Source of the DNA: Nematostella vectensis
Taxonomy: Eukaryota; Cnidaria; Anthozoa; Actiniaria; Edwardsiidae
DNA length: 64,000 nucleotides
Assembly (NCBI RefSeq): GCF_932526225.1
Contig: NC_064045.1
Coordinates: 5,717,498-5,781,497 of the forward strand
Direction of reading: 5' to 3'
The notes beneath the pieces were generated by a model. It was not told where the DNA came from and did not search any database. It worked only from the letters and a program-made list of their open reading frames with translations. The translations under genes were made by a program, and so were the position numbers. Of the stretch, positions 13,701-23,891 are shown piece after piece; position 1 is the stretch's first letter; each line of letters starts with the position of its first letter.

Positions 13701-16700
13701 CTACTGGTCGTTTCCTTGTAATTTTTGACAATATTGGGGGGGGCACAGTCACGCCCCTACTAGTCATTTCCTTATAATTTTTGACAATATTGGGGGGGGC
13801 ACAGCCACGCCCCTACTGGTCATTTCCTTATAATTTTTGACAATATTGGGGGGGCAAAGCCACGCCCCTACTGGTCATTTCCTTATAATTTTTGACAATA
13901 TTGGGGGAGCACAGTCACGCCCCTACTGGTCATTTCCTTATGATTTTTGACAATATTTAGACAGACTGGTTGTTGGCTGACGGGAATTTTCACTCAAGTT
14001 ATATATATATATATATATGACCCACTATTATATTAAGCTCTTTGAAAAAGAAATTTGTTTTAAGAAACCAATTTCAGAAATCAGCTGGGGTTTCATTTAG
14101 TAATTTGGTAAACTTTTGATAACTGGTCTAGATGCCAAAGAAATTAATATGCGGCAGCGATCTCCTGTCATATCATATCCAAATGCATTTGATTCCCTGT
14201 TAGTATATTTGACCACTTATGATCTACGGGGACCACCTGTCATTATATACATTACAGCAGCGTAGCCAGGATTTTTAACAGGAGGGGGCGCAAAAGGCCC
14301 GGTGAAGGCATTTTCGCCTGTATTTCAAATAATGACTCATACATTTACTGTATTTTTGGCTGCTAGAAGGGGGGGCCCGGGCCCCCTGGGACCCCCCTGG
14401 CTACGACCCTGTATTATTAAACAGGTGTTGGTATGAACAAATATTTTCTGTCCTGACCTTGATGACTGCATATGGTTCATGTTTAAAGCTGAGTCTTGCT
14501 ACAGTCACACCATTTTTCACGTCTGTCTTCTTCCACTTGGCATCCCTGATTACTGAACACAAGGTATCCCATTGCTGTCATACAAACAAAACATTTAGAT
14601 CCAAGCACAGACACAGTGTAGTATACACAGTAAAGACTTGGAGTAAGGGGGTTTGATTTGCAGCCACCATATCACCACATTTGATTTTGATTGTCTTGCA
14701 CATGGACTTTGGTTACCCATCCGTGCACGTCACTGAATACAAGTAACATTATTTATATAATTTAGTTATTTTATCTTGTGGGCAGTGCCTTGCATGGGAC
14801 TTTGTGTCCCATTGCACCTTTTGAGTTAACTTATCGGTTTTGCATGTCTTTATTTTGTATTGTTTCTTTATTTTATTTTAAAGTAAGTTATGTTGTTGAC
14901 TCAATAAAGTTAAAAAAATTGTAACATTACAGTAAGTGCATAGTAAGGGATCTTGTAAAGTTAAAAAAATTCCAAAAATTAGAGAAAACTTTAGACGGGG
15001 GGAGGAGGTCAACTAAAAAAAAGCAAATAGGAAAAATCGAAAAAAAAAAAGATGATCCATTTATTTTTTGGTATTTATGCCAAGATATAAGAATAACAGC
15101 TGGGAATATTATGTTATGGCTATTTATGGATAGTCATAAAAAAAAGAATTAGGGGGGTGGGTTGGTGTCATCCAGTTCTTTTCTCAGATTTCTGGATTCT
15201 TTTTCTTTACCATATCCCAAAAGATGATTAGACATACCTTAAATCTCCAGTCTGAGTCCAAGTAATCTGTGGCATATACGGCAGACGAGGGACAAACAAC
15301 AGGTCTGTTCCGGCTCATCTGTTTCTTTGTCTGAGAAAGTAATGATTCATTTGTTTAAGAAGACATAATCATATATGACAAGGTTGCCTCAAGTAGTGGC
15401 CCATTTGTTTCTATTAAAGACATATGGATATCAATTCACAGGCTATTCCCCAGTAGTGGTCCATTCTTTTCAAAGAGACATGAATATCATTCAGGCCTGT
15501 AGCTTTGGTTTTGAGCCATTTTCTCTTAGGTAGCTCGTCCTAGCTTGCAGTGGTACTAAATTTTCCTTCATCAGGGCGGACCTTCAAGTCGTGTGGGGTG
15601 GTTCTTACAAACCACCCGACTGGCTACAGGCCTGTTATTTCATAGGAAATTCACAGGGTTATCTCCAGTAACTACTGAAAAGTAACCTGTGAAAAACCTG
15701 TAAGAAACCTGTGAATATGTAAAATATGTGAAAAGAAACCGCCTGTGAATGGAGTAGTGGTCCATTTGTTTTCTTTGAATTTAGTGTTCCTCAAAATATT
15801 TAGTTGCCCCCTATGGCTCAGTTGTAATTCATTATAATAAGAGGTATTAATTAGTTATGTGAGAATAGGTATAATATTATTACGTGAGCATTGCTTGATT
15901 CGTGTTCACACACAAGGACTCTATATATTATCTAGTTTGTGATTTAGCTTCCCCCACACCTGCCCTTTTATATGAGGTGGGCAGAGATTTATTTCTCATA
16001 CTTTGTATTCCTTTTAATTTTCTTGGCTTGAAAATAAATCTCTATTCGGCCAAATAAACCTGTGTCTGTGATTGATGATTTATGTAAGTTACTGTTGGGA
16101 TCTTTTTCTAGTGCCATAGGATAGGGTAATTAAAGACACATGGACCTCAAATCACAGAAAATTCACAGGTAGTAGTGGTTCATTTGTTTATTAGACATAA
16201 AAACATAATTAGATTATTATTTCACAGGAAATTCACAGGCTAAAACTCAGTTGTAGTCTATTTGTTTCTTTGAGATAAAGACATGAATTATCATTTCACA
16301 GAGATTTACAGGCTACTCTCTATTAATGGAGTATTTTGCTTGTCTGAGAAAAACACATGATTATCATTTGACAAGAAATTCATGGGACTTATTGGGCTCA
16401 TTACACACTAGGATTCACGGCTACTGTGGCCAGTAAGGGACTCACAAGCTTTCATCATCAAATACTGTCAATTTGTTTCTACATTTGGGTAAGAAATGTC
16501 TAACACACATGTGACAAAACCTACATACAAACGTTCCCACCACAACATCGGCTCAACCAATCAGAAGCCACATACAAACATACCTGGTGGTGCATCCAAA
16601 GGAATCCCATTGTGGCCAAGAAACTTTATTACATAGTTTATCACTTTCTATACCTTTGGTGTTCTGCTTTAAAGCTGCATTGTCACCAGTTTACCTCCGT

Positions 16701-19700
16701 TCAAATACCCAACAATCTCCAATGAATTTTAATGGTAAACTAAAAAATATTTCAAAATTGTGAAAGCTGTGTTTCCTTGAGGATGTGATTAATAATTTAG
16801 CAGATATCCTGTTAAACAATGCGGATTCTAATATATTTTTTTGTCTCTTGTTGGTTGAGGTTTCCGTCAGACTCCTGAAGTAACTGGTGGTAATGCAGCT
16901 TTAAAGGGAGCCCTGCAACCTACCCACAATGCATTACATTGTTATTGTTCTCATCATGAAAAAGTCTAGAATAATCCACATAAAGACACTTTTACCAACT
17001 TTTCTACACTTTTTACCGTGAGGGGATGTAAATGTACAAGAATATATAGTAGTTTTTGATTTTGCAAAATGAATTTCGTTGGCAAAGAAAATGGCCGCCA
17101 AAGCAATGCATCATGGGTAGGTTGCGGGGATCACTTTAAGCCATGCTTTGCGCTGTGTAAGAGCTGGGCTCCAAAACTAACCTGACGATCAATGCGGCTC
17201 TTGATACTCCTATTTGCATTGAATGTGTCAGTTGAGGAGCCAAAGTCCGACTCTATAGCAGCGCCAATCACTTCCATCCAAGATAGCTTATCAGCCTCAC
17301 TCTCTGGATCCAAAAGAAAATATCAAGTAATATAAATCCAGTATCAAATTCTGCAACTTATTCAAAGACATCTTACACAAAGTATAGAATAGGGGCATGG
17401 CTGTCAACTCTCACGCATTAGGTGGGAGTCTCAAGATTCTGAACCTTTTCTCAAGCCTAATTTTCATGAAAATATCCATACATTTACTGTATTCTCCCGC
17501 ATTATCTATCTTGGTACTTCTGATACATTCACTGTATTTTCTCAAGATTTTTCCTAAAGAGAGGTTGACAAGCTTTCAAGTAACCATTGTACTTTAATGA
17601 GTGCAGAGCTTTTAAAAGAAAGGCCAAAAAGCTACAATAAAGTGGCCAAAAAAATATTGAAATAAACAAAGACCACATGACTAGCAACACATCAACTGGA
17701 AAATAGTAACAGTTATAAATACCAGCTGAATGATAAATTTTTGCAAACACTTTATACCGATTTTGTGTTATTTTTGACCGACTAAATTTCCTAGAAAGCT
17801 TACAGAGAAATTGCATCGAAAGTGTAAAAATGAGTCTCAGCAGAAAGTTTGACAGAGCAACAAGTTAACGAAAAATAGGGAGAGCACAAAAAATGGTTAC
17901 CACATAGGCTATGCTCTCCAGTAGATACATATTTCACCCAGAGAATGGAAACAAAGACTTTCCTGAAAATTCATAATAGTTTTTATAACATTTTTTGTAC
18001 TTTCAAGTTTTTGTGGCTGGTCATACAGTTTTACATTTTGCTATATTTTTTTCCCTGGCAGTTACAAAGATAAATGAAGCTTACAAATAGACTCTTGATA
18101 TTGTATCTGAAATTTTAAGCCAAGACAACACAATGGGGAATAGTATATTAAAAGTCACCAACAAAGGACAATAAAACACAAACTTATCCCCAAAAAATAG
18201 TTCAATCCAAAAGAACCCAATCAAAATTGGAGAGCTGGTATGTAAGTATGAGTGTTATATTTCAGTGCTTACCACAACTGATGTAGTATGTTCGTTTTGC
18301 CATAAGATTATCAAATAGAGGTCCAAGTGCAAAACAATGCGGCTTTTTTTTCTTCTCACCAACTTCTAGATTGCGAGCAATATCTACAATTCAAGAAAAT
18401 ATTTTTTAAGGCTTATTCATTAATGACAAATCAGTATGTGGTGATCATGGGTGTGTCATTGAGGAAACTGGACATGTGTCATGTGATGATTAGTCACAGA
18501 TGATATTATAGGAGGTTTAGATATTCAGAGCATTTAATATAATATGGGAACTAGAGATATCTAGTTATGATACCAAAAAAAAACAATGGGGTGGAGATGG
18601 CAAGTAGTAGGGTAGGGTGTGTAAAGGGGTAGGGTAGGGTGTGTCAAGGGGTAGGGTAGGGTGTGTCAAGGGATAGGGTAGGGTGTGTCAAGGGGTAGGG
18701 TAGGGTGTGTCAAGGGATAGGGTAGGGTGTGTCAAGGGGTAGGGTAGGGTGTGTCAAGGGGTAGGGTAGGGTGTGTCAAGGGATAGGGTAGGGTGTGTCA
18801 AGGGGAAGGGGAGGCTGTGTAAAGGGGTAGGGGAGGGCACAGGGAGCTCACCTCCATGGTTTAAATAGAGTTAGATTAGTAGACAAGGGATACATATGCA
18901 CACACGGAATAAATCCAGCTTTATCCAACGCGTAAGAGGTGAGCTCCCTGTGGATAGGATGTGTCAAGATGTAGGATTGGGTGTATCAAGGTGCAGAGTA
19001 GGGCTAGTCAATAGTAGGGCTAGTCGAGGTTGGGTGAAGAGGCAGGGGAGGGTGGGTTAAGGTGCAGGATAGGGTGTGTAAAGGGGTAGGGTAGGGCTAG
19101 TCAAGAGTAGGGCTAGTCAAGATTGGGTGAAGAGGCAGGGGAGGGTGGGTTAAGGTGCAGGATAGGGTGTGTAAAGGGGTAGGGTGGGTGAAGGTGCAGG
19201 GTAGGGTGTGTAAAGGGGTAGGGTGGGTTAAGGTGCAGGATAGGGTGTGTAAAGGGGTAGGGTGGGTGAAGGTGCAGGAAAGGGTGTGTAAAGGGGTAGG
19301 GTGGGTTAAGGTGCAGGATAGGGTGTGTAAAGGGGTAGGGTGGGTGAAGGTGCAGGGTAGGGTGTGTAAAGGGGTAGGGTGGGTGAAGGTGCAGGATAGG
19401 GTGTGTAAAGGGGTAGGGTGGGTGAAGGTGCAGGATAGGGTGTGTAAAGGGGTAGGGTGGGTGAAGGTGCAGGGTAGGGTGGGTTAAGGTGCAGGATAGG
19501 GTGTGTAAAAGGGTAGGGTAAGGTGGGTAAGGTGCAGGGTAGGGTGGGAAAGAACATGTCTAGATTGTAGTCAAGGGTCATCTGGTTTCAAGTTCTGCCA
19601 GCCGGACAGATGGCCTAGGGATAGATAAACACAATGCAAGCCTCAGTTTGGAACAAAGTCCTTGCCCATACAAGAAGCTTAGAATAAAACAATGCAGACA

Positions 19701-20851
19701 TGTTCATGGTCTCTCTGGTATGTGAACAGTTTGCCTGAAACCTAAAAGCTCCCACTGTATTTATGAGTCCTTTCATCTATGCTCAGCATGGAACTTGGAA
19801 CTGTACTGTTGCCTATAAAAACCATGATCAAATGGTAGGAAACATGCTGCCAGTCATGACCATCTGGTTGCAGCCATTTTTTTCCATCTGCATCTTTATA
19901 AACAAGCGAGTACACAGGGTGCATGCACAGTAACCCTTGGTGGCCATTTTTCCATGTGATACCTATGACTGTGCACCCCCCCCCCCCACCCGTCATTCCC
20001 GGGTATTTGCATTATAAACCATAAATATAACATAGACAGTAAGCACTTACATGTTGAGTCCAGCTCTACATGACCTGCACACTGATTGCTAGAAATATCT
20101 TCTTTATTTCTAAAATAAATAAATAGAAAATCCAGCATAGGAAGTGTTCATAATACCCTGAGGGTTCAGAAATTATTTTAACCATCCAAAGGAGAGGCTC
20201 AGAAAAATCGGGCTCTTTAGATTTTATGAGTTCTACTTAAATGTTCGGGTTGTTCAAGAGGGGGCCACTGAAGGGGGAGGTGTCTTGAGTAAAAATACCC
20301 CCTCCCCCCTCAGGGCATTCATTTCTAAGTGCTCCCTTTTTATACCGGCCATTTCACTCTCCCTATTTCAGACATTTTCACAAACACAAAATTAAATGAA
20401 ATTATGAAATAAGTGGAAAGGTTTATACATATTTAAAAATACGAAAACATACAAGTTAGAGAAAGAGAGTTACGACAAAACCGGAAGTGCACTGAAGTCA
20501 TTGATGGCAAAACAGTTACAGAGTTGCCACACTAAAAACACGGGATTAAGATATATTTCCAGAGATTTCCAGCCTAGTGAAAACCACAAGTACCTGTAGT
20601 AAGCCCATGTAACCTGTCCTTCAGCATTCCGTGTTAGACGGAACCATCGTCTTCGCCAGTTTGTTTGCCCTAACATGGCTTGGCCGCTCTCCTTGACAGC
20701 CCAGCCATCCTTTAACACAATATCTACACACACATAGGTCATTTTAGTATTGATATTGGATTATCTTAAGCTAAGTTAACATAAACTTGTCATAACCTTA
20801 AGCAATGTGTAAAATTGTTTGTTTGTAGCAAGACGTACCATTTGCGGCCAT
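4748..20851 (-). CDS. PH-START domain protein, 12 exons
   Basis: Predicted lipid-binding protein: an N-terminal pleckstrin homology domain followed by a START lipid-transfer domain. Exons on the minus strand are 20851-20839, 20723-20594, 20109-20051, 18383-18273, 17303-17182, 15318-15238, 14574-14458, 9452-9296, 8937-8818, 8544-8422, 7876-7830, 7466-7376 and a tentative last exon 4827-4748. Their phases agree and give 416 aa. The start is ATG in an AAGATGG context, MAAN. PH evidence: VLKDGWAVKESGQ, NWRRRWFRL, WAYYR, RTYYISC, and the terminal helix LSWMEVIGAAIE (residues about 5-125). START evidence: VEGSILVPPEIVFDYLL, VVYNSYNIPLPSMSNRD (the conserved snRD motif), LVLTSINHP, and YTCACVLAQIDLQD (residues about 170-390). 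Donor GTGTAAG after exon 8 and two CAGAG acceptors were chosen to keep frame. The last exon fits in phase and has a TAG stop, but it is short and unsupported by homology. Orthology to a named START protein was not established. Introns hold most of the satellites listed here. Confidence 0.72.
4990..7386. repeat. 70-bp satellite, about 34 copies, containing a splice donor
   Basis: Near-perfect 70-bp tandem units (GGTATTATGCGGCGTTACAC, then AGAAGTCGAGACTGGGTATT, then CTTACCTGATTTAAAGGTCC, then TCATCCTCCT). Variants carry CACACACGGGTCGAG in place of CACAGAAGTCGAG. More degenerate copies run left to about 4840. On the minus strand every unit contains CCTTTAAATCAG|GTAAGAA, which matches the 3' end and donor of the PH-START exon at 7466-7376. 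The array is therefore a tandem amplification of an exon-intron junction. Confidence 0.95.
7905..8400. repeat. Minisatellite, about 55-bp unit
   Basis: Roughly nine tandem copies of a unit with AACCAGCCCTTAGTCGGCGT and TTTCACTCGTGCC, in the PH-START intron between exons 8544-8422 and 7876-7830. Confidence 0.9.
9074..9350. repeat. Three tandem copies of an exon 3' end with its donor (about 93 bp)
   Basis: A unit running from CTACAGAGATTTCCGTGTCA through TACTTACACGCCCTCCCGG to CACGATTTCAGGGGGGA repeats at a spacing of 92-94 bp. On the minus strand it is the last part of the START exon 9452-9296 (encoding PPEIVFDYLLTALRPGG) plus its 5' splice site. Only the rightmost copy is joined to the rest of the exon. 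Confidence 0.85.
9559..10244. repeat. 38-bp minisatellite, about 18 copies
   Basis: Almost identical copies of ATGCTCTATTTGAGTCCCCT plus CTCTTACGTATCCTCTCC. It directly precedes the G-rich array at 10262 in the same intron. The high uniformity implies recent expansion or homogenisation. Confidence 0.95.
10262..13957. repeat. About 52-bp G-rich satellite (about 70 copies) with a 1.42-kb higher-order duplication
   Basis: Tandem units of a G run followed by GCACAGTCACGCCCCTACTG, GTCATTTCCTTATAATTTTT and GACAATATTG. Marker variants recur about 1,420 bp apart: a GACATTTTTTTT unit at 10710 and 12133, an AGTCGCGCCCCTTCTGG unit at 10800 and 12219, and a TATTGTGGGGGTGGCAC unit at about 11345 and 12765. 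A block of about 25 units was therefore duplicated as a whole. Confidence 0.95.
14255..14411. mobile_element. MITE, TIR CAG(C/G)GTCGTAGCCAGG-like, TA target
   Basis: Ends CAGCAGCGTAGCCAGG and CCTGGCTACGACCCTG are inverted, with TA on both sides (14253-14254 and 14412-14413). At 157 bp it is noncoding and GC-rich near the right end. Confidence 0.65.
15492..15634. mobile_element. MITE with CAGGCCTGTAGC ends
   Basis: Left end CAGGCCTGTAGC and right end GCTACAGGCCTG are perfect inverted repeats around 143 bp of noncoding sequence in a PH-START intron. The surrounding intron (15,380-16,400) also contains several loose copies of a TTCACAGG/AGTAGTGGTCCATTTGTTTC motif. Confidence 0.6.
16673..16900. 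mobile_element. TTAA-flanked MITE, family A
   Basis: Left end AGCTGCATTGTCACCAGTTTAC and right end AACTGGTGGTAATGCAGCT are inverted and bounded by TTAA at 16669-16672 and 16901-16904. A second copy of the family is at 44454-44698. TTAA targets are typical of piggyBac and Kolobok elements; no transposase is present. Confidence 0.75.
16905..17135. mobile_element. TTAA-flanked MITE, family B, abutting family A
   Basis: Inverted ends with the core GCAACCTACCCA on the left and TGGGTAGGTTGC on the right are bounded by TTAA at 16901-16904 and 17136-17139. The left TTAA is also the right TTAA of the family A element. 231 bp, noncoding. Confidence 0.72.
18600..18835. repeat. 22-bp G-rich minisatellite
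   Basis: About ten copies of GGGGTAGGGTAGGGTGTGTCAA in a PH-START intron. The pattern has four closely spaced G runs per window and can in principle form G-quadruplexes on the plus strand. Confidence 0.9.
18838..18952. mobile_element. Short inverted-repeat element between two G-rich arrays
   Basis: CACAGGGAGCTCACCTC at the left is matched by GAGGTGAGCTCCCTGTG at the right, a perfect 17-bp inverted repeat around an unrelated AT-rich core of about 80 bp. It appears inserted within the minisatellite tract. Confidence 0.6.
19020..19545. repeat. 39-bp G-rich minisatellite
   Basis: Tandem units of GGTGGGTGAAGGTGCAGGAT plus AGGGTGTGTAAAGGGGTAG. Since 39 is divisible by 3, a spurious repetitive ORF spans it. 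Confidence 0.9.
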
Positions 20852-23732
20852 CTTGGACGTGGGTTTAAAAAAGACTAAGGCGAGTTCACCAATCATGTGC
20901 GATGAGAGATTTGAAGCCCGCTTGAGAGCGGTCGTAGCCTTCAATTCTATCCCACCACTTGCATCAAACTTCAACTTACAGAAGTCTCATTTGGTTCAAA
21001 TGATTATCCAACGGAAGGAATAGCAAAGAGGGAAGGAGTTTCGAGGGAGCGCGCGGTATGTGTAGGACAATCGCAACGCGAAAACGAGGCAGGTAAAGAA
21101 GATAGTGAAGGTTTCCCACCAGCCCTTCCCCCACTAACAGCTTATATGTTTCTCACGCGCCGGTTTGGTTTGCTCTCTTCAACACGGTCTACGTCTTGGG
21201 TCTCCATTATGGAAATAAGGCCTGGTGATCACATCGATATAGCGCAATATTAACATAAAGAAATGAGCTCAGTGTGAACATTGAAAACATAAGCATGAGC
21301 AATTGCCTCGCTGGGGCGAGGCAATTTTGACGGTTGCCAAATTTATTGTTGGCAAGCATATTACATTTACGTAAGGGGGGTGGACATGTTATTTCCATGT
21401 TTTTGATGTTATGTCTGGGGGAAGCCCAAGTCTGCAACTGGCAATAATTCTCCCCATAACCTGATAACATTTTAGATTGTTTTCAAATCCATTATCGACG
21501 AGCTCATGTAGACGTAAGCTCTAGTGCCCTTGTTAGCCGCGCCTAAAGGGTATCTCAAAGTTTACACCTTAACCTTAAATCAATATCATGTACTTCGTTT
21601 ACCTGGTTTAATTGACAATATACCAACATCCTCGCCAAATCAGGCGATGGAAATGGATGTTTTTCCACACTTAGCTACCGGTTTTCTTCAAACCGGAGGC
21701 TTTCTTCTTCAAGAACTCATAAGTAATAGCACGGGGGCTATAAGACAAGTTTACTCCAACTTGATGTGTCTTTTTAGCAGCTAGCTCTGTCCTTTCAACA
21801 CGCTTACGACCTTTCAAACAAAGCGCTATGGTAAATAAGTAACACAACTCCTAGCGGCGCGTTTTTCTCTTCGGTTACATAGCGCGACGGGTAGGGAAAG
21901 GGTTAGCTGAAGGAGCGAAAACAAGGCAAATACAACCAGTTGAAGTAGAAATGAGTAGTTTATTCGGCACTAACAAGCATTAGACATTAATTTGGAATTA
22001 AGTTGTCCTATAGCCCGTGGTAAAACTTATGTAACTGTGAATCCCAGTGAAGTGTAACAACCAATAAGAACAATTTAAGACGACTTGGAACGGTCTACCA
22101 AGTTTATTGCGCCGTTACATGACTAAGGTCTAACACATTAAACGAGGTTCGTACCGCAACATTTGTGTACATGCTTCATCTATCTTGTTAGATACATAAT
22201 TTTTGGTTAAAAGCAGTCGTAAGCTAAACGTTGTTACAGCGAACGGCAGGTGACATTCGTTGTTAGACAATATAGGCGAATATCAAATCACATGACTTTT
22301 AAGTGGCAAATTCCCGAGAGTTTCGGCTTTTGGAGACAAAACTATTTGAAAAGCAATGCAAAAATTACATTTTAGAGTGTAACAATTTTTAGATTTTTCT
22401 CCGAATAATCAACCTGTTGTAAATATATTATATATATTTTTTCTTTTCTGCTTGATTGGCATGAGCTGTGATACAAGATAACATAAACTTATTTGTCATG
22501 AAATTATACGCATGTGCATGTAGCTAATTTGATACCTTTAATGAAAAGATATATGATCCTTTTAGAAAGGTGGACTACTTGTAAAAGCCTGTTAGGGTTT
22601 GTTTAGTCCTCCTACCAATTGTAATAAGAATATATGTATATGACAACAATCATTATTATGGTAAATAAATAAACAAACAAACAAATTTAACAATACAATA
22701 TAGAAAACCTTTTCAGCGCTACCAAATTCAGAAAGGGCTTGTTTTTATTTAAATATTTAATTATTTATTCGTCGCTCTCTGGCGTGTTTTTTGTATGTTA
22801 TTTGTGACACGAGTTTGCTATCAAAAAGGCATGCGATTAAGAGAAGTCGCCTGTTGTCAATTGTTTTTACTTATTATCCCAAATTAAATCCCCATAATGC
22901 CCGAGTATATAGGACATTTGATATAAAGGCAAAGGTTTATTCCTAACAAAAAACAATGGTATGTACAAAGAGAGCATAAAATATCTTATGCTCTCTTGTG
23001 TGCATCTGTTTTGAAAAGCTTTTTTAGCGCAAAAGGCAAAAGGCGATTTGCAAATGGCAGTTCTACGACCGACAAGGGAAACATATTTCTACCAAACACA
23101 GAAATATGTCAATCTCGCTCCAAGAGCCCGCGTTCTGTTGTGCCAGCGTACAATCATCATTGTATTGATCTGTCATTGCTGTAATGACATTTTATTTTCC
23201 ATTACATTTAATACCCATAAGTAACTTTCAGTCGTAGATCTGTCATTTCACATTTGTCTTGACACCTGGCAACTTCTTTGAGATCCCGTAAATGATCGAA
23301 TAACGCCGGGGGCGTCGGTCCGAGAGGTAGCGTTTCAAGAGAAAGGAGGCGTTTATTTAAGAGGGGCTTAAAATATAACAAATTTAATTGCAGTGGGGTT
23401 TCAATGAGGATCACGTTAAATAATTGCCTGCGAAGCAAGCGCTTCGTGACTCTGAGCAAGACGATAGTACTCGCTTACCAGAGTTGATTGAAGCAAGAAG
23501 GCAATTAAATTATATTTATATTACCGAAATCCCTATGTCGTTTGTTTTTAAGCTGGTAGGAAGGGAAGCGGGATAGGGTAGGGAGAGGGGGGGGGGGCTT
23601 TGTTAGAGAGTGGCTTCAATATAAAGTTGTAGGCTTAGAGGGGGACGTTCATTAGATAGGAGGCGTTCTTAGATAGTGGGCGTTGATTATATCATTTACG
23701 GTAGGTGTATAACTTGACTGTGCATCTCAATA
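20852..23732. other. Intergenic region upstream of the PH-START gene
   Basis: Probable promoter and 5' UTR of the PH-START gene lie just above 20,851. No other exon was recognised. Short open frames here (for example 21524-21784, with a GTG start) have no recognisable domain. A (G)10 tract and low-complexity G-rich words occur at about 23,570-23,600. Confidence 0.45.
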
Positions 23733-23888
23733 GGCCATTCCAGCTATAAGTTTGCGCGCGCGTTACCATAGAAACCTACCTCAACTACCAGAATGCAGCA
23801 AGCGCATTTTTTAAGCGCGTGCTGCATGACGGTAGTTGAGGTAGGTTTCCACGGTGAGTGCGCGCGAATGCTTATAGCGTGAATGGCC
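23733..23888. mobile_element. Palindromic MITE, TA target, abutting a stop codon
   Basis: GGCCATTC at the left and GAATGGCC at the right bound a near-complete hairpin (CCTACCTCAACTACC matched by GGTAGTTGAGGTAGG). TA lies at each end. The right TA is 2 nt beyond the TAA of the C-type lectin gene, so the element forms the start of that gene's 3' UTR. Confidence 0.75.
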
Positions 23889-23891
23889 TAT

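Noticed and set aside
19155-19487. Open frame of 13-residue repeats
   Set aside because: Translation of the 39-bp intronic minisatellite.
21524-21784. 86-codon plus-strand frame
   Set aside because: GTG start, no domain, no splice support.
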